NCBI RefSeq assembly: GCF_014650915.1 | Contig: NZ_BMVW01000002.1 | Location: forward strand, 310,001 to 374,000 | Length of the DNA: 64,000 bases | Reading direction: 5' to 3' | Origin: Streptomyces poonensis | GTDB lineage: Bacteria; Actinomycetota; Actinomycetes; Streptomycetales; Streptomycetaceae | Part shown: piece after piece, positions 8,143 to 18,452 of the stretch | Numbering within the stretch: position 1 is the first letter of the stretch | Layout of the letters: the number at the start of each line of letters is the position of its first letter | Translations under genes and position numbers: made by a program | Notes under the pieces: generated by a model | What the model was told of the DNA's origin: nothing | Seen by the model: only the letters and a program-made list of their open reading frames with translations | The model's database searches: none

Positions 8143-9365
8143 GGCGCCACGATGCGGTCGCGGTGACGGGCCTGGGCGTACGGTGTGCCGCGGGAGCTAC
8201 TACAGGGGCCCTGTGGGACACCCTCCTGCGGGCCCGTCCCACGGCGTCGCTGCACGCGTTCGACGGCGAGGGCGGCGTCGGCGGCCACGGCGCCCTTGTC
8301 CACGTAGCGTGTCCCCTGCCCGGTTTCGATCCCGGGAGCCATCTGACCGCGAAGGAGATCCGGCGGACGGACCGGTCCGTTCAGCTGGCCGTGTGCGCTG
8401 CCGCGGACGCCGTCCGGGACGCGGGCGGGCTGGACGCCCCGCCGCTGCGGCGGGCGGTGATCACCGGCACCGGCTACGGCGGAGTGGTCACCCAGGAGAG
8501 CGGGATCGGGCACCCGACCGCGCTGTACGCGCCCCGGCTGATGCACAACGCGGGCGCGTACTGGATCAGCGCCCGGCACGACATCACGGGACCCAGTTTC
8601 ACGATCTCGACGGCGTGCGCCTCCGGCACCCACGCGGTGGGCGAGGCGCTGCACATGATCCGGGCGGGTGGCGCCGACGTGGTGGTGGCCGGAGGGCACG
8701 AGAGCCCTCTGACCCCGACGACCGCGCTGGCGTTCGGCCGGGCCGGGGCGATGGTCACCGGATGCGACGATCCGGCGGGCGCGTCACGGCCGTTCGACGC
8801 CGGCCGGCGGGGCTTCGTCCTCGCCGAGGCGGCGGCGTTCCTGGTGCTGGAACGGCTGGATGCCGCCCGCGCGCGGGGGGCACGGATCCACGCCGTGCTG
8901 AGCGGATACGGGCGCACCTCCGACGCCCACCACCTCACGGCCCCGCATCCCGACGGCGCCGGCGCACGGGCCTGCATGGAGCTGGCGCTCGCCGACGCCG
9001 GCCGCCCCGCGGCCGCGGTCACCCACGTCAACGCGCACGGCACCGGTACCGACCTCAACGACGTCGCCGAGGCACGGGCCATCAACGCCGTGTTCGGTAC
9101 GGCCGCGGTGCCCGTCACCGCCCCCAAGTCGGTGACGGGGCATGCGCTGGGGGCGGCGGGCGCTCTGGAGGCCGTGATCGCGGTGTTGTCCGTACGTGAG
9201 GGACTGGCGCCTCCGACCGCCAACCTCACGCACCTCGACCCACGGTGCGAACTGGACGTGATCACCGCGGAGCCCCGCAAGCTCCCGGACGGCCCCGTGA
9301 TCAGCAACAGTTTCGCCTTCGGAGGCCACAACGCCTGCGTCGTGTTCGACTCCCCCTACGGCTGA
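8139..9365 (+). CDS. Beta-ketoacyl-ACP synthase (KAS II/FabF-like)
   Basis: The 408-residue thiolase-fold enzyme has the complete Cys-His-His set: active-site Cys in ISTACASGTH, His in NAHGTGTDLND and His in SVTGHALGAAGALEA, plus the terminal NSFAFGGHNACVVF. It should condense an acyl-ACP with a malonyl-type unit. It overlaps the ACP gene by 4 bp (ATGA) and probably uses that ACP as carrier. It is close to FabF length and more divergent than a housekeeping enzyme, as secondary-pathway ketosynthases are. The chain product cannot be predicted. Confidence 0.9.
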   Translation: MRRHDAVAVTGLGVRCAAGATTGALWDTLLRARPTASLHAFDGEGGVGGHGALVHVACPLPGFDPGSHLTAKEIRRTDRSVQLAVCAAADAVRDAGGLDAPPLRRAVITGTGYGGVVTQESGIGHPTALYAPRLMHNAGAYWISARHDITGPSFTISTACASGTHAVGEALHMIRAGGADVVVAGGHESPLTPTTALAFGRAGAMVTGCDDPAGASRPFDAGRRGFVLAEAAAFLVLERLDAARARGARIHAVLSGYGRTSDAHHLTAPHPDGAGARACMELALADAGRPAAAVTHVNAHGTGTDLNDVAEARAINAVFGTAAVPVTAPKSVTGHALGAAGALEAVIAVLSVREGLAPPTANLTHLDPRCELDVITAEPRKLPDGPVISNSFAFGGHNACVVFDSPYG

Positions 9366-9477
9366 CACCACGGCTGACCGCGGCCGACCACAGAAGATCA
9401 CGAGAAGCGAACACCACGGAACACCGGAGGGCAGCCGGCAGGGGTGCCCGAGCGAGCAGGGAAAGGCAACGCACCAG

Positions 9478-10735
9478 ATGAGGCTGTCGGTCGTAGACCA
9501 GGGGCACATTCGCAGCGGACAGCCGGGGACCATCGGCATCGCCGCGCTGTTCACCGGGGACCCGCTGGACCTGGCGGAGGTGCGGTCCCGTGTGGGTGCC
9601 CGGTGGGGCGGGCTGGACCGGATGGGCTGGGTCCTCAGGCGGCCCGCCGGACCGGCGGCACTGACGGCCCACCACTGGCTGCCCGCGGGCCCGTTCGATC
9701 CCGCGACGCACGTCGTCCCCTCCGGGGAGGGACTGGAGTCCGTACTGACCGCCGGTGTCAGCCGGCCGCTGCCCGCCGGCCGGCCCCTCTGGCGGCTGGT
9801 CGTGGCGGAGAACGCGACGGCGGACGGCGAGCACGCCCTCGTCCTGCTCGCCCACCACGGGCTGCTCGACGGCAGATCGCTGGAGACCCTCGTCCGGCTG
9901 CTGATGGACGACGCCGTACCGCCGCGTCCCGCGGGACCGGCCCTGCCCCGCCCGTCCGCCGTCCCGGCCGTCCTGCGCAGGGAGCTGCACCGCCTCGGCG
10001 CCCGTGGGCAGGCCTTCCCCGTGTCCCCGGCCGAGGCCCGGCCGTCACTGGCCGTCGTACGGCTCCCGCCCGAGGTGGTGGGCGCGGCCCGGCACCGGCC
10101 GGTCCACGGCCGCGGGGCGACGCTCAACGAACTGCTCCTGGCGTCGCTCGCCGGAGCCCTGCGCTCCTGCTACGGACCGCTCCCGGGCTGGCCCGACGGC
10201 CCGACCCCCGTCTACGCCACGCTGCCGGTCGACCTGAGGTCCCGGCGGAACACGCACGAGCTGGGCAACATCGTCACCGCGCTCCGCGTTCCGCTCCCCG
10301 TCGGCCTCGTGTCCGCGGCCGACCGCCTCCGCGTGTGCCAGGACCTGGTCGCCGCACTCCAGGACCGCTGTGACGCCCACCGCGCGGCACTGCCCACGGT
10401 GGAGGCGGCGGCACGGCTGGTCCCGGGTCTGTCGAACGCCATGGCGCGGCGCCTGGTACGGCCCGACGTCACCCCCACCGTGTGCACGGCGTTCAAGTGG
10501 CGGGACAACCCGTGCGCGCTGCACGGCCGCCGGCTCACGCGCATCGTCCCGCTGCCCCAGCTCAACCCGCCCGGCACGGCGAACCTCTGTCTCGTCCAGA
10601 CCGCCGACGCCTACACCCTCACCGTGGTGAGCCACCTCCGCCCGGCGGACGCCGCGATGCTCGGCGACGCCGTGACGCGGGAGTTCGAGGAACTGGCGGC
10701 GTTGCCGGACTCCGCGGCGGCTGACGTCGCTTCTC

Positions 10736-10746
<11 letters not shown>
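9478..10746 (+). CDS. WS/DGAT-like acyltransferase (condensation-domain fold)
   Basis: The 422-residue protein contains HHGLLDG (126-132), matching the HHxxxDG catalytic motif of condensation/WS-DGAT acyltransferases. A later [15 protein letters not shown] stretch resembles the conserved second WS/DGAT region. Such enzymes join an acyl chain to an alcohol, glycerolipid or amine. Lying 112 bp after the ketosynthase, it is the likely off-loading enzyme of the minicluster, releasing the ACP-bound chain as an ester or amide. The spacer contains GGGAAAGG before the ATG. The last 11 bp overlap the convergent lipoamide dehydrogenase gene. A plain condensation-like protein is the alternative call. 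Confidence 0.7.
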
Positions 10747-12136
<1,390 letters not shown>

Positions 12137-12386
12137 AGGGGCACCCTCGCCCGGCGCCGGTCGGCACGCAACCGCTTCGCACGACCCCTCCCTGTGATCT
12201 TCCCCTCACCGCTGCCGGGCGGACCGGCACCGCAGCGTGTGCCCGCACCACGGCCCGGCCCGGCGGCGCGTCCCCGTCATCGAGCTGCGCTTCGCCCGGC
12301 CGGACACCGCATGGACGGCCCCGCAGGTCCGGGGCGGGGAGTCACCGCCCGCCTATTTGGGAAACAGTCCTTACTAGAATGGGCAC

Positions 12387-13595
12387 ATGTCCTCGCCCCC
12401 GCCGCCCCGGCCGTCCCTGGAGATGCTGCGCGCACTGACCGACGAGAACGTGCTGCGTGCGCTCATGGACCGGCCACGCCTGACCCGCGCGGAGATCTCC
12501 GCCCACACCGGGATCTCCAAGCCGACCATCTCCGACAGCGTGGCGCGGCTGAGTGCGGCGGGCCTGGTGGTGGACACCGGGGAACGCACCGCGGGGCGCG
12601 GACGGGCCGGCTCGTACTACTGCCTCGCGCCGCGGCTCGGCGCCGCACTGGTCGCGAGCATCACCCCGCACGGAGTGGTGGCCGAAGCGGTGGACGCCCA
12701 CGGCCGCGTCGTGGAACAGGTACGGGCCGGACTCGGGCGGACCGCGGGAGCGGACCTCGCCGCCCGGACACTGGCGGCCGTCGCCGGCCGGCTCCGCACA
12801 CGGGTGCCGGGCGGGCTGCGGACCGCCGTGGTCAGCGCGGCCGATCCGGTCGACCGTACGACCGGCCGGCTCGTCCGGCTGCCCGACGCGCCCTTCCTGG
12901 TCGGCGACCTCGACCCGGCGGCCGTCCTCGCTTCCTCGGTCACCGGTCCCGTGCTGGTCGACAACGACGTCAACTGGGCCGCTCGCGCCGAGCACCACGC
13001 GGGCCGCGCGCAGGGCGTCGACGACTTCGTCTACGTCCACCTCGGCGAGGGACTCGGCTGCGCCGTGGTCCACGACGGCGCGGTCCGGCGCGGCCGGCAC
13101 GGGCTGGCCGGGGAGATCGCCCATCTGCACACCGCGGGGCCGGACGGTACGGCGATGCCGCTGACCGAGGTGTTCGCCGCTCTCGGCCTGCGCCGGCCCG
13201 CGTCGACCGCGATCGACGTCGCGGCGCTGGAGTCGGCCGTCGCCGGGGACGACGAGCGAGCGCGCCGTGTCCGCACCGTCCTCGCCCGCGCGATCAGCGG
13301 CGTACTGGCCGCCGCCGTCTCCCTCGCCGACCCGGAGATGATCGTCGTCGGGGGCGCCTGGGGCAGCCGTCCCCGCATGATCGCCGCCATCGGCGACCAC
13401 TTCGGCCACAGCCCGCGCCCCGTCCGTGTCGCCGCGGCCGGGCTGACCGCGCCCGAACTGACCGGCGCGCGCACGCGCGCCCTGGAAGAGCTGCGCTCCC
13501 TCGTCGTCCGGTCCGCGCGCCCCGCCGGGGACCGGACGCCGTCGAAGGGCCGCGCCCCCTCGTCGCCCGCTCCGCGCGCCATCGGGGACCGATGA
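12387..13595 (+). CDS. ROK-family transcriptional regulator
   Basis: The 402-residue protein joins an N-terminal winged helix (LTRAEISAHTGISKPTISDS, about 30-50) to a sugar-kinase-like ROK domain with VDNDVNWAARAEHHAG and VYVHLGEGLGCAVVHDGAVR. The usual Cys-rich zinc motif after GEIAHL is absent: no CxCG-type cluster follows, so metal binding and sugar phosphorylation look lost. It probably represses carbohydrate genes and senses a sugar. No ribosome-binding site is obvious before the ATG; an AT-rich TTGGGAAACAG-TCCTTACTAGAAT tract lies directly upstream, so a leaderless transcript or autoregulatory operator is possible. The HAD gene follows 107 bp on. Confidence 0.9.
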   Translation: MSSPPPPRPSLEMLRALTDENVLRALMDRPRLTRAEISAHTGISKPTISDSVARLSAAGLVVDTGERTAGRGRAGSYYCLAPRLGAALVASITPHGVVAEAVDAHGRVVEQVRAGLGRTAGADLAARTLAAVAGRLRTRVPGGLRTAVVSAADPVDRTTGRLVRLPDAPFLVGDLDPAAVLASSVTGPVLVDNDVNWAARAEHHAGRAQGVDDFVYVHLGEGLGCAVVHDGAVRRGRHGLAGEIAHLHTAGPDGTAMPLTEVFAALGLRRPASTAIDVAALESAVAGDDERARRVRTVLARAISGVLAAAVSLADPEMIVVGGAWGSRPRMIAAIGDHFGHSPRPVRVAAAGLTAPELTGARTRALEELRSLVVRSARPAGDRTPSKGRAPSSPAPRAIGDR

Positions 13596-13702
13596 CCGCC
13601 GGCACCGTACGCGGACCCCGACCGCCCCCGGCCGTTCTGTGGCCCGCCCCGCCCTCGCACCCCCGACCGCCCGACCGACCTCCCCGCACCCCCAGGAAAC
13701 TC

Positions 13703-14566
13703 ATGACCACCTTCCGGCCCCGGCCCGCACAGGCCCTGCCCGCCATCGAGTCCGCCACCCCGCCCGACATCCGACTCGTCGTCACCGACATGGACGGCAC
13801 CCTGCTGGACGGCGACGGGCGCATACCCGACGGCCTGTGGCCGCTGCTGGCCGAGCTGGACCGCCGGGGCGTGGTGTTCTGCCCTGCCAGCGGGCGCCAG
13901 TACGCCACCTTGCTGCGCCAGTTCCAGCGGGCCGCACCCGGCATGGTCTTCATCGCCGAGAACGGCACGTACGTCGTGCGGGACGGCCAGGAGATCAGCT
14001 CCGACCTCCTGGACCGCGACGTCGTCGGCCAGGTCGTACGGACCGTCGAGGGCCTGCCCGCCGAAGGTGTGGACGCCGGCCTGGTGGTGTGCGGCAAGAG
14101 GTCGGCCTATGTGGCCCGCACCGACCCGGCGTTCCTCGCGGAGGTCAGCATCTATTACGCACAGCTGGAGACGGTGGAGGATCTCACCGCAGTCGACGAC
14201 GACATCATCAAGCTCGCCGTCCACGACTCCGGACGTGCCGAGGACGGCACCGCTCCCGCGCTCAAGAAGTTCGGCGCGACCCATCAGGTCGTCCTCTCCG
14301 GCGAGCACTGGATCGACATCATGAGCCCCACCGCGAACAAGGGCGCCGCGGTCCGCGGCCTCCAGCGGCGGCTGGGCATCACCCCCGACCAGACGGTGGT
14401 CTTCGGCGACTATCTGAACGACCTGGAGATGCTCGACGCGGCATCCTGGTCCTTCGCCATGGCCAACGCCCACCCCGACATCGAGCGCCGGGCCCGCTAC
14501 CGGGCCCCGGCCAACACGGACAACGGCGTCGTCGCCACTTTGACCGCGCTGCTGCGCCTGCCGTAG
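13703..14566 (+). CDS. HAD-superfamily phosphatase, Cof type
   Basis: The 287-residue protein starts the HAD core with VVTDMDGTLLDGDG (nucleophile Asp), has motif II in FCPASGRQY, a C2-type cap, the Lys of SPTANKGAAV, and motif IV FGDYLNDLEML. Cof-type HADs dephosphorylate sugar phosphates, flavin precursors or similar small molecules. The start ATG at 13703 follows CCAGGAAAC. Lying downstream of the ROK regulator, it may belong to a sugar-phosphate response. An 18-bp terminator hairpin follows directly. Confidence 0.9.
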   Translation: MTTFRPRPAQALPAIESATPPDIRLVVTDMDGTLLDGDGRIPDGLWPLLAELDRRGVVFCPASGRQYATLLRQFQRAAPGMVFIAENGTYVVRDGQEISSDLLDRDVVGQVVRTVEGLPAEGVDAGLVVCGKRSAYVARTDPAFLAEVSIYYAQLETVEDLTAVDDDIIKLAVHDSGRAEDGTAPALKKFGATHQVVLSGEHWIDIMSPTANKGAAVRGLQRRLGITPDQTVVFGDYLNDLEMLDAASWSFAMANAHPDIERRARYRAPANTDNGVVATLTALLRLP

Positions 14567-14586
14567 TCCGGCGGCGCATCCGGCCC

Positions 14587-14629
14587 CTTCGCGGCGGCGC
14601 CCTCACGAGGCGAGGGCGCCGCCGCGAAG
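14587..14629 (+). terminator. Strong hairpin terminator after the HAD gene
   Basis: An 18-bp perfect stem (14587-14604 with 14612-14629; arm CTTCGCGGCGGCGCCCTC) closes a 7-nt loop 20 bp after the stop codon. No U-tract follows, as is usual for Streptomyces terminators. Confidence 0.85.
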
Positions 14630-14690
14630 CCGCGTGACGGCATCCTCCTCGGCTTCCTCGCCCCGAACCCGGTTGCAGACTTTCTTCAAG

Positions 14691-14710
14691 ATGTAGTACT
14701 TCTTATACAT
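14691..14710. promoter_or_regulatory. Inverted repeat over the start of the XRE gene, candidate auto-operator
   Basis: ATGTA (14691-14695) and TACAT (14706-14710) are perfect arms around 10 bp; over 8 bp, 6 positions still pair. The right arm includes the first two bases of the ATG at 14709. The tract is AT-rich and also contains promoter-like TTGCAG (14673) and TAGTAC (14694) sequences. Binding of the encoded XRE protein here would block both transcription and start-codon use. Confidence 0.5.
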
Positions 14711-14957
14711 GAGCGAGCAGGTACACAACAGGTTGGCGATGGTGCGCGCCGAACGGAAGGTGTCGCGCCAGGACCTGGCCGCGGCGATGGGAGTGCACTA
14801 CCAGACCATCGGCTACATCGAGCGAGGGCAGTACAACCCGAGCCTCGACCTCGCACTGAAGATCGCGAAGTTCTTCGCGCTGCCGGTGGAGGCGTTGTTC
14901 TCCCTCGACCCGTTCCGGCCGCTCACGGACGAGGTTTACGGGAGGAAGCAGCCATGA
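14709..14957 (+). CDS. Small XRE-family regulator
   Basis: The 82-residue protein is almost entirely a Cro/C1-type helix-turn-helix: RAERKVSRQDLAAAMGVHY, QTIGYIERGQYNPSLDLALK, then IAKFFALPVEALFSLDPF. No Shine-Dalgarno sequence precedes the ATG, so translation may be leaderless from a transcript starting near 14709. Its stop overlaps the next start as ATGA. The pair of a minimal XRE regulator and a small multispanning membrane protein is a common bacterial arrangement in which the membrane protein may sense or titrate the regulator. Confidence 0.85.
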   Translation: MSEQVHNRLAMVRAERKVSRQDLAAAMGVHYQTIGYIERGQYNPSLDLALKIAKFFALPVEALFSLDPFRPLTDEVYGRKQP

Positions 14958-15484
14958 CGACGACTCGGATGACCCGCTACGACCGGAGCATGCTGCGGCT
15001 GATGAACGACCGCAGAGGACTTCCGCTGTACGCCACGACCGCACGCCGGCGCCTGGTCGTCGCCGTGCACGTCGCGCTCACCGCGGCCATCGGGGCGCTG
15101 ATCACCCACACGTACCTCGCGGTGGCGGAGCCGGTGTGGCCCCTCGTCGTGGCGATGGTCCTGCTGCTGCCCTGGATGGTCGCGACGGGGGCGATCAACG
15201 GTGCCACCCGCGGCCTGCTGGAACTGCGTGAGCGTGCCCTCGACGAGCGGCAGTCCGCCGAACGCAGCCGGGTCCTGGCCCGCGCCCACCGCGTGATGAC
15301 ACTGCTGCTGGCCGCGACCGCGGCCGGTCTGCTGATCGCGGGAGCGGCCGCCGGCGACGCGCCCAGGGCGTACGCGGCCCCCGTCCTCGTCACCGCCCTC
15401 GCGGTCCACTGGCTGATGCCGTTGTGGGTGGCCGGCCTCATGGCCCGGGACGAGCCGGTCGAGGACGACGGACTCGGGGCGTAG
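14954..15484 (+). CDS. Multispanning membrane protein, partner of the XRE regulator
   Basis: The 176-residue protein has about four hydrophobic helices: LVVAVHVALTAAIGALITHT, WPLVVAMVLLLPWMVATGAI, VMTLLLAATAAGLLIAGAAA and APVLVTALAVHWLMPLWVAG. A charged segment rich in Arg and Glu (LLELRERALDERQSAERSR) lies between helices 2 and 3. GGGAGGAAGCAGCC precedes the ATG, which overlaps the XRE stop by 4 bp, so expression is coupled. The family is not recognised. Confidence 0.8.
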   Translation: MTTTRMTRYDRSMLRLMNDRRGLPLYATTARRRLVVAVHVALTAAIGALITHTYLAVAEPVWPLVVAMVLLLPWMVATGAINGATRGLLELRERALDERQSAERSRVLARAHRVMTLLLAATAAGLLIAGAAAGDAPRAYAAPVLVTALAVHWLMPLWVAGLMARDEPVEDDGLGA

Positions 15485-15520
15485 GAGCGGGCGAGGGTGG
15501 CGCCCGACCGGCTGGATGCC

Positions 15521-16369
15521 CTACGGCGCCCCCGACAGTCCCGCGAGGCCTGAGGCGGCACGGAGGTAGGCCGCGTAGCGGACGCGCACCGCGCCGTCGG
15601 GCTCCTGCCGGCCTTCCTCCCAGGCGCGCACCTCGTCGACGCCGACACCGACGCTCGCGGCGACCTCGGCCAGCCGGAGTCCGAGGGCCTCGCGCCGGTG
15701 GCGGCGTTCGGCGGGAGCGGGCAGGGGCGGGCACAGGCAGGGGGGCTTCTCGGTGGCTGCCGAGGGGCTCCGTACCGCGCCCTCCGGTTCACTGGGCCCT
15801 TTCGCTCCTCTCGGTTCTCTGGGCCCTGTCGCTCCTCTCGGCTCTCTCGCGTCGCCCGTCCTGTGCCGCTCGAACAGCTCCCGCAGCAGGCTCAGCTCGA
15901 TGTCCAGCAGACAACGGCGCAGGGCGGCCGTGTCCGTGGCGGTGAGGAAGCCGTCGGGGACCTGGAAGAACCGTTCGAGATCGAACTGGTGCCGGGCCTT
16001 CGGGCGGCGTTCGCCGGCGAGGAGGGCCGAGCACTGCTGGCGCGACATGTGCGCCCCCTCGGCGATCTCCTCATGCGTGTACATACGCCCGTTCGCCTTG
16101 CGGCGGGTGTCCCGCAGGACCGCCATACGCCGAACAAAACGTTTCTCCGGATCACTGGGCGGCGGCCGGCGCCCGGCGAGGAGCGACGCGACCGTGTACT
16201 GGGGAACGCCGGACGCCTCGGCCAGCGCTCGCTCCTCCAGGACCTTCTCCGGAGGGTGCCCCAGTTGGCGCGCGAGGATCGCCACACGGGCCGCGATCAC
16301 CGCTGGGGACGTCACCGGATGCTCGTCGGGCGGCGTGTGTTCTTCTTCCAACCTGTGACCAACCCCCAC
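15521..16369 (-). CDS. Regulator with two XRE-like helix-turn-helix regions
   Basis: The protein (282 residues from GTG 16369, or 264 from GTG 16315; neither start has a clear site) has an N-terminal XRE-like part around LAEASGVPQYTVASLLAGRR, a second recognition-type helix in YTHEEIAEGAHMSRQQCSAL, and a C-terminal XRE domain LGLRLAEVAASVGVGVDEVR with AWEEGRQEPDG. The middle carries a 9-residue tandem repeat of REPRGATGP type, from a 27-bp DNA repeat at 15786-15839. The layout resembles actinobacterial multi-HTH regulators of unknown target. An open frame continues upstream to 16897 but has noncoding composition. Confidence 0.7.
   Translation of the reverse strand: MGVGHRLEEEHTPPDEHPVTSPAVIAARVAILARQLGHPPEKVLEERALAEASGVPQYTVASLLAGRRPPPSDPEKRFVRRMAVLRDTRRKANGRMYTHEEIAEGAHMSRQQCSALLAGERRPKARHQFDLERFFQVPDGFLTATDTAALRRCLLDIELSLLRELFERHRTGDAREPRGATGPREPRGAKGPSEPEGAVRSPSAATEKPPCLCPPLPAPAERRHRREALGLRLAEVAASVGVGVDEVRAWEEGRQEPDGAVRVRYAAYLRAASGLAGLSGAP
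15786..15839. repeat. 27-bp in-frame tandem repeat inside the XRE-like gene
   Basis: Two near-identical 27-bp copies (15786-15812 and 15813-15839) and a partial third encode the 9-residue linker unit REPRGA(T/K)GP. As 27 is a multiple of three, copy-number change would lengthen the linker without breaking the frame. Confidence 0.8.
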
Positions 16370-17533
16370 CTCGGACCGGGGCGCCCTGTCCGTGGCCGGG
16401 GCGCGGCACCGGCCGCCCATTGTTCCGCGCGAGAACGAAGTTGAACACCTGTCATGGAAGGCGGGCGGGTAAGGCCGGCCATGCGTCATGTGCCGGGTGT
16501 CATGTGCCAGGTGCCGTGAGCTCTCGCCACCGGCCACCGGCCACCGGCCACCGGCCACCGGCCACAGGACGCGGCAGGCCGTCGGAGTCGGCCAAGCGGC
16601 GGAGTCGGCCAGGCCGCAGAGTCGGCCAGGCGGCGGAAGGGGGCGCGGTGGCCCGCGCCCCGACGATCCGGGAACCGGAGTCCGCAGGCTGTGCGCGTCC
16701 CGCGGATCCCGGTCCCCAGTCCTCCGGCCCTTCGAGTGGGGCTCACTCCCGCTGTACCCCACAGGGACGGTGAGGACAGCCCCGCGCGAGGCCCTCATGC
16801 CACGGCAGGACGCGAGTCCCTGCGCGAGGCGGCCGCCGTCATCGCCGACCAAGGGCGGCGGCCGTCCCTGTCTCCGGGCCGACGGAACCTCCCGCACGTC
16901 CCGCCGGTCCGGTCACACCCCGTTCACTGCGTGTCCGCCGTGGCGGCGGACACGGCGTCCCGGCCGTCCCGTCCCTCGAAGCCCGGACCGATCGGAACGG
17001 GTCTGCATCGACCGATCATCTGTCCCTGCCGCTGCAGCCGTCACCGGATGCGCGGCGCCGGCTTTCGGCCAGGTCCCGTCCGTCCCGTCCCGTCCCGCCA
17101 CGGGACACGCACGGGCAGCCTCGCCGCACCCATCAGCAGTTCTGGCCTCAGCTTCCCAACCCGGTCGCGTCCGGTGCAGCGCCGTATGCGCAACCCGGCC
17201 CGCTGCCGCTGGCCACAAAACGAAATCACGGGTGTGCGCCACATCACCCGGTGTCAGGGCAGACCCCTGGAACATCCGGCGTCGGTCAACCGTTCATCCT
17301 CATGTGGCTGCGGAGGGGACAGTGTCCCCGGGCCTCACCTTTTGCCCATGGGGACGATCGTTCGGCTGAAGCCCCATGGAGCCTTTCGCCGCGAGGCGAC
17401 CGCCCTCCGCACGCCACCCCTCTACGGCCCCGGTCGGCCTCCCCCCTCTGGCCGGGGCTTCCTCTTGCCCGCGTACCGGACGACGCCTGTGCGCGTGACG
17501 GTCGGCGACGCCCCGCCCGGTCACCCCGTCCCC
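16370..17533. other. Long gene-poor region with minisatellites and one hairpin
   Basis: Several open frames cross this stretch, but none has motifs, a credible start or protein-like composition. It holds direct TCATGTGCC(G/A)GGTG repeats (about 16486-16513), the two tandem arrays at 16526-16634, and a hairpin at 16930-16954 (CGTGTCCGCCG, TGG loop, CGGCGGACACG) without a U-tract. Together with the relics downstream, it looks like decayed or slippage-prone DNA. Confidence 0.5.
16526..16634. repeat. Two adjacent minisatellites (7-bp and 17-bp units)
   Basis: GCCACCG is repeated five times without error at 16526-16560. After an 23-bp gap, GGAGTCGGCCAAGCGGC (16584-16600) is followed by GGAGTCGGCCAGGCCGC (16601-16617) and AGAGTCGGCCAGGCGGC (16618-16634), a 17-bp unit in three copies. 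Neither array lies in a supported gene. Confidence 0.85.
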
Positions 17534-17786
17534 ATGGACGACCACAGGCCGCTCGCCCTGGTGACCGGGGCTCTGGGCGGAATCGGGTACGAACTGGCCA
17601 GGCTGTTCGCGGAGCACGGCCACGACCTGCTGATCAACGCCGAGGACGAGCGCCTGGAGCACGCGGCGCAGCGGCTGCGGGAGACGGGCGCCCAGGGCGT
17701 GGCCGACCGGATGCTGCCCGACAGCGCCAGAGCCACCCTCCGGGACCGCGGCGCGGAGCGGATCGCGGCGCATCCACGCGGGACAC
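17534..17786 (+). pseudogene. Short-chain dehydrogenase remnant with large internal deletion
   Basis: From the ATG at 17534 the frame gives MDDHRPLALVTGALGGIGYE then LARLFAEHGHDLLINAEDERL and HAAQRLRETGAQGVA, a clear SDR cofactor-binding start (TGxxxGIG). It then jumps to DRMLPDSARATLRDRGAE, which looks like the C-terminal end of the same SDR subfamily. The catalytic Ser-Tyr-Lys region, around 200 residues, is missing. The frame runs on into noncoding sequence, so the right boundary is approximate. Confidence 0.7.
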
Positions 17787-17979
17787 GGCGGCCGCGGCCA
17801 CTGCTGCGCATCCCCCGCCGTGCCAGGTCCCGCCGTCCTCCGGTGGCCATTGGTGGCGGGTCACCCCGGGTCGTACTCCGCCCCCGGAGGAGCCGCCCCT
17901 TCAGCCTCCGGCGAGGTTGTCATGGTCACGCAGGAATTCGCCAGCGGCGATGAACGCCTCACCGCCCACCGGCACCACG

Positions 17980-18088
17980 GTCACCGAGATCGCCACCCGC
18001 CGGGGCTTCTTTCCACCCCGGGCGCTTCGCCGCTCACTATCGCTCCGCCTACGGCCGCACCCCCCTCCAGACCCTGCTCGACGGCTGA
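17980..18088 (+). pseudogene. AraC-family regulator, C-terminal relic
   Basis: Only the last recognition helix of an AraC DNA-binding domain survives. VTEIATRRGF is in one frame, then after a one-base shift come FHPGRFAAHYRSAYGRTPLQ and TLLDG with a stop at 18086-18088. The GFFHPGRFAxxYRxxYGxTPxQTL pattern is typical of the family. No effector domain is found upstream, so this is a degraded gene end. Confidence 0.65.
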
Positions 18089-18230
18089 GCGACGATCACG
18101 GGCGAGCCGAATCCGGGGCCGGAGAGTTCGGCGTCGTCCGGGCGCCGACCGGAACACACCGGCGCCCGGACAACGGATCACGGCGGGCCGCTCGGGACGA
18201 GCATCGGCCCCTGGCAGGGTGTATCGGCCC

Positions 18231-18452
18231 CTAGCGGGGCGTGACGGCGGGTGATTCCGCATCCGGTGGGGCCGTCATCAGTTTCATGAACGACGCCATG
18301 CACGCCGCACAATGACCCGCCCGTTCCGCGCTCGCCGCGTCGACCGCGCGGATGAGCGTCCGGCCGCACAGGGTCTCGCTGGACCGCTTGGCCATGACGT
18401 GCCACACCAGCACTCCCCCGTGCTCTTCGTGGCCTGCACACATCTCGTACAT
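18231..18452 (-). CDS. Small Cys/His-rich protein
   Basis: The 73-residue protein starts MYEMCAGHEEHGGVLVWHVM after a good AAGGGAGCC site. Cys5, Cys29, Cys48 and Cys51 with His8, His11, His18 and His47 include a CxxC in GHCAACMASF, which suggests a small zinc-binding or redox fold. No membrane helix or signal peptide is seen. The family is not recognised and no operon partner lies beside it. Confidence 0.7.
   Translation of the reverse strand: MYEMCAGHEEHGGVLVWHVMAKRSSETLCGRTLIRAVDAASAERAGHCAACMASFMKLMTAPPDAESPAVTPR

Noticed and set aside
16526..16634. Possible CRISPR array
   Set aside because: Units of 7 and 17 bp are contiguous without unique spacers, and no cas genes are near.
16930..16954. 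tRNA-like or terminator hairpin
   Set aside because: A single 11-bp stem with a 3-nt loop, with no cloverleaf partners and no supported gene ending just before it.
18231..18452. WhiB-like iron-sulfur protein
   Set aside because: Four cysteines are present, but the WhiB spacing (C-Xn-CxxC-xxxxx-C) and the GVWGG-type turn are absent.
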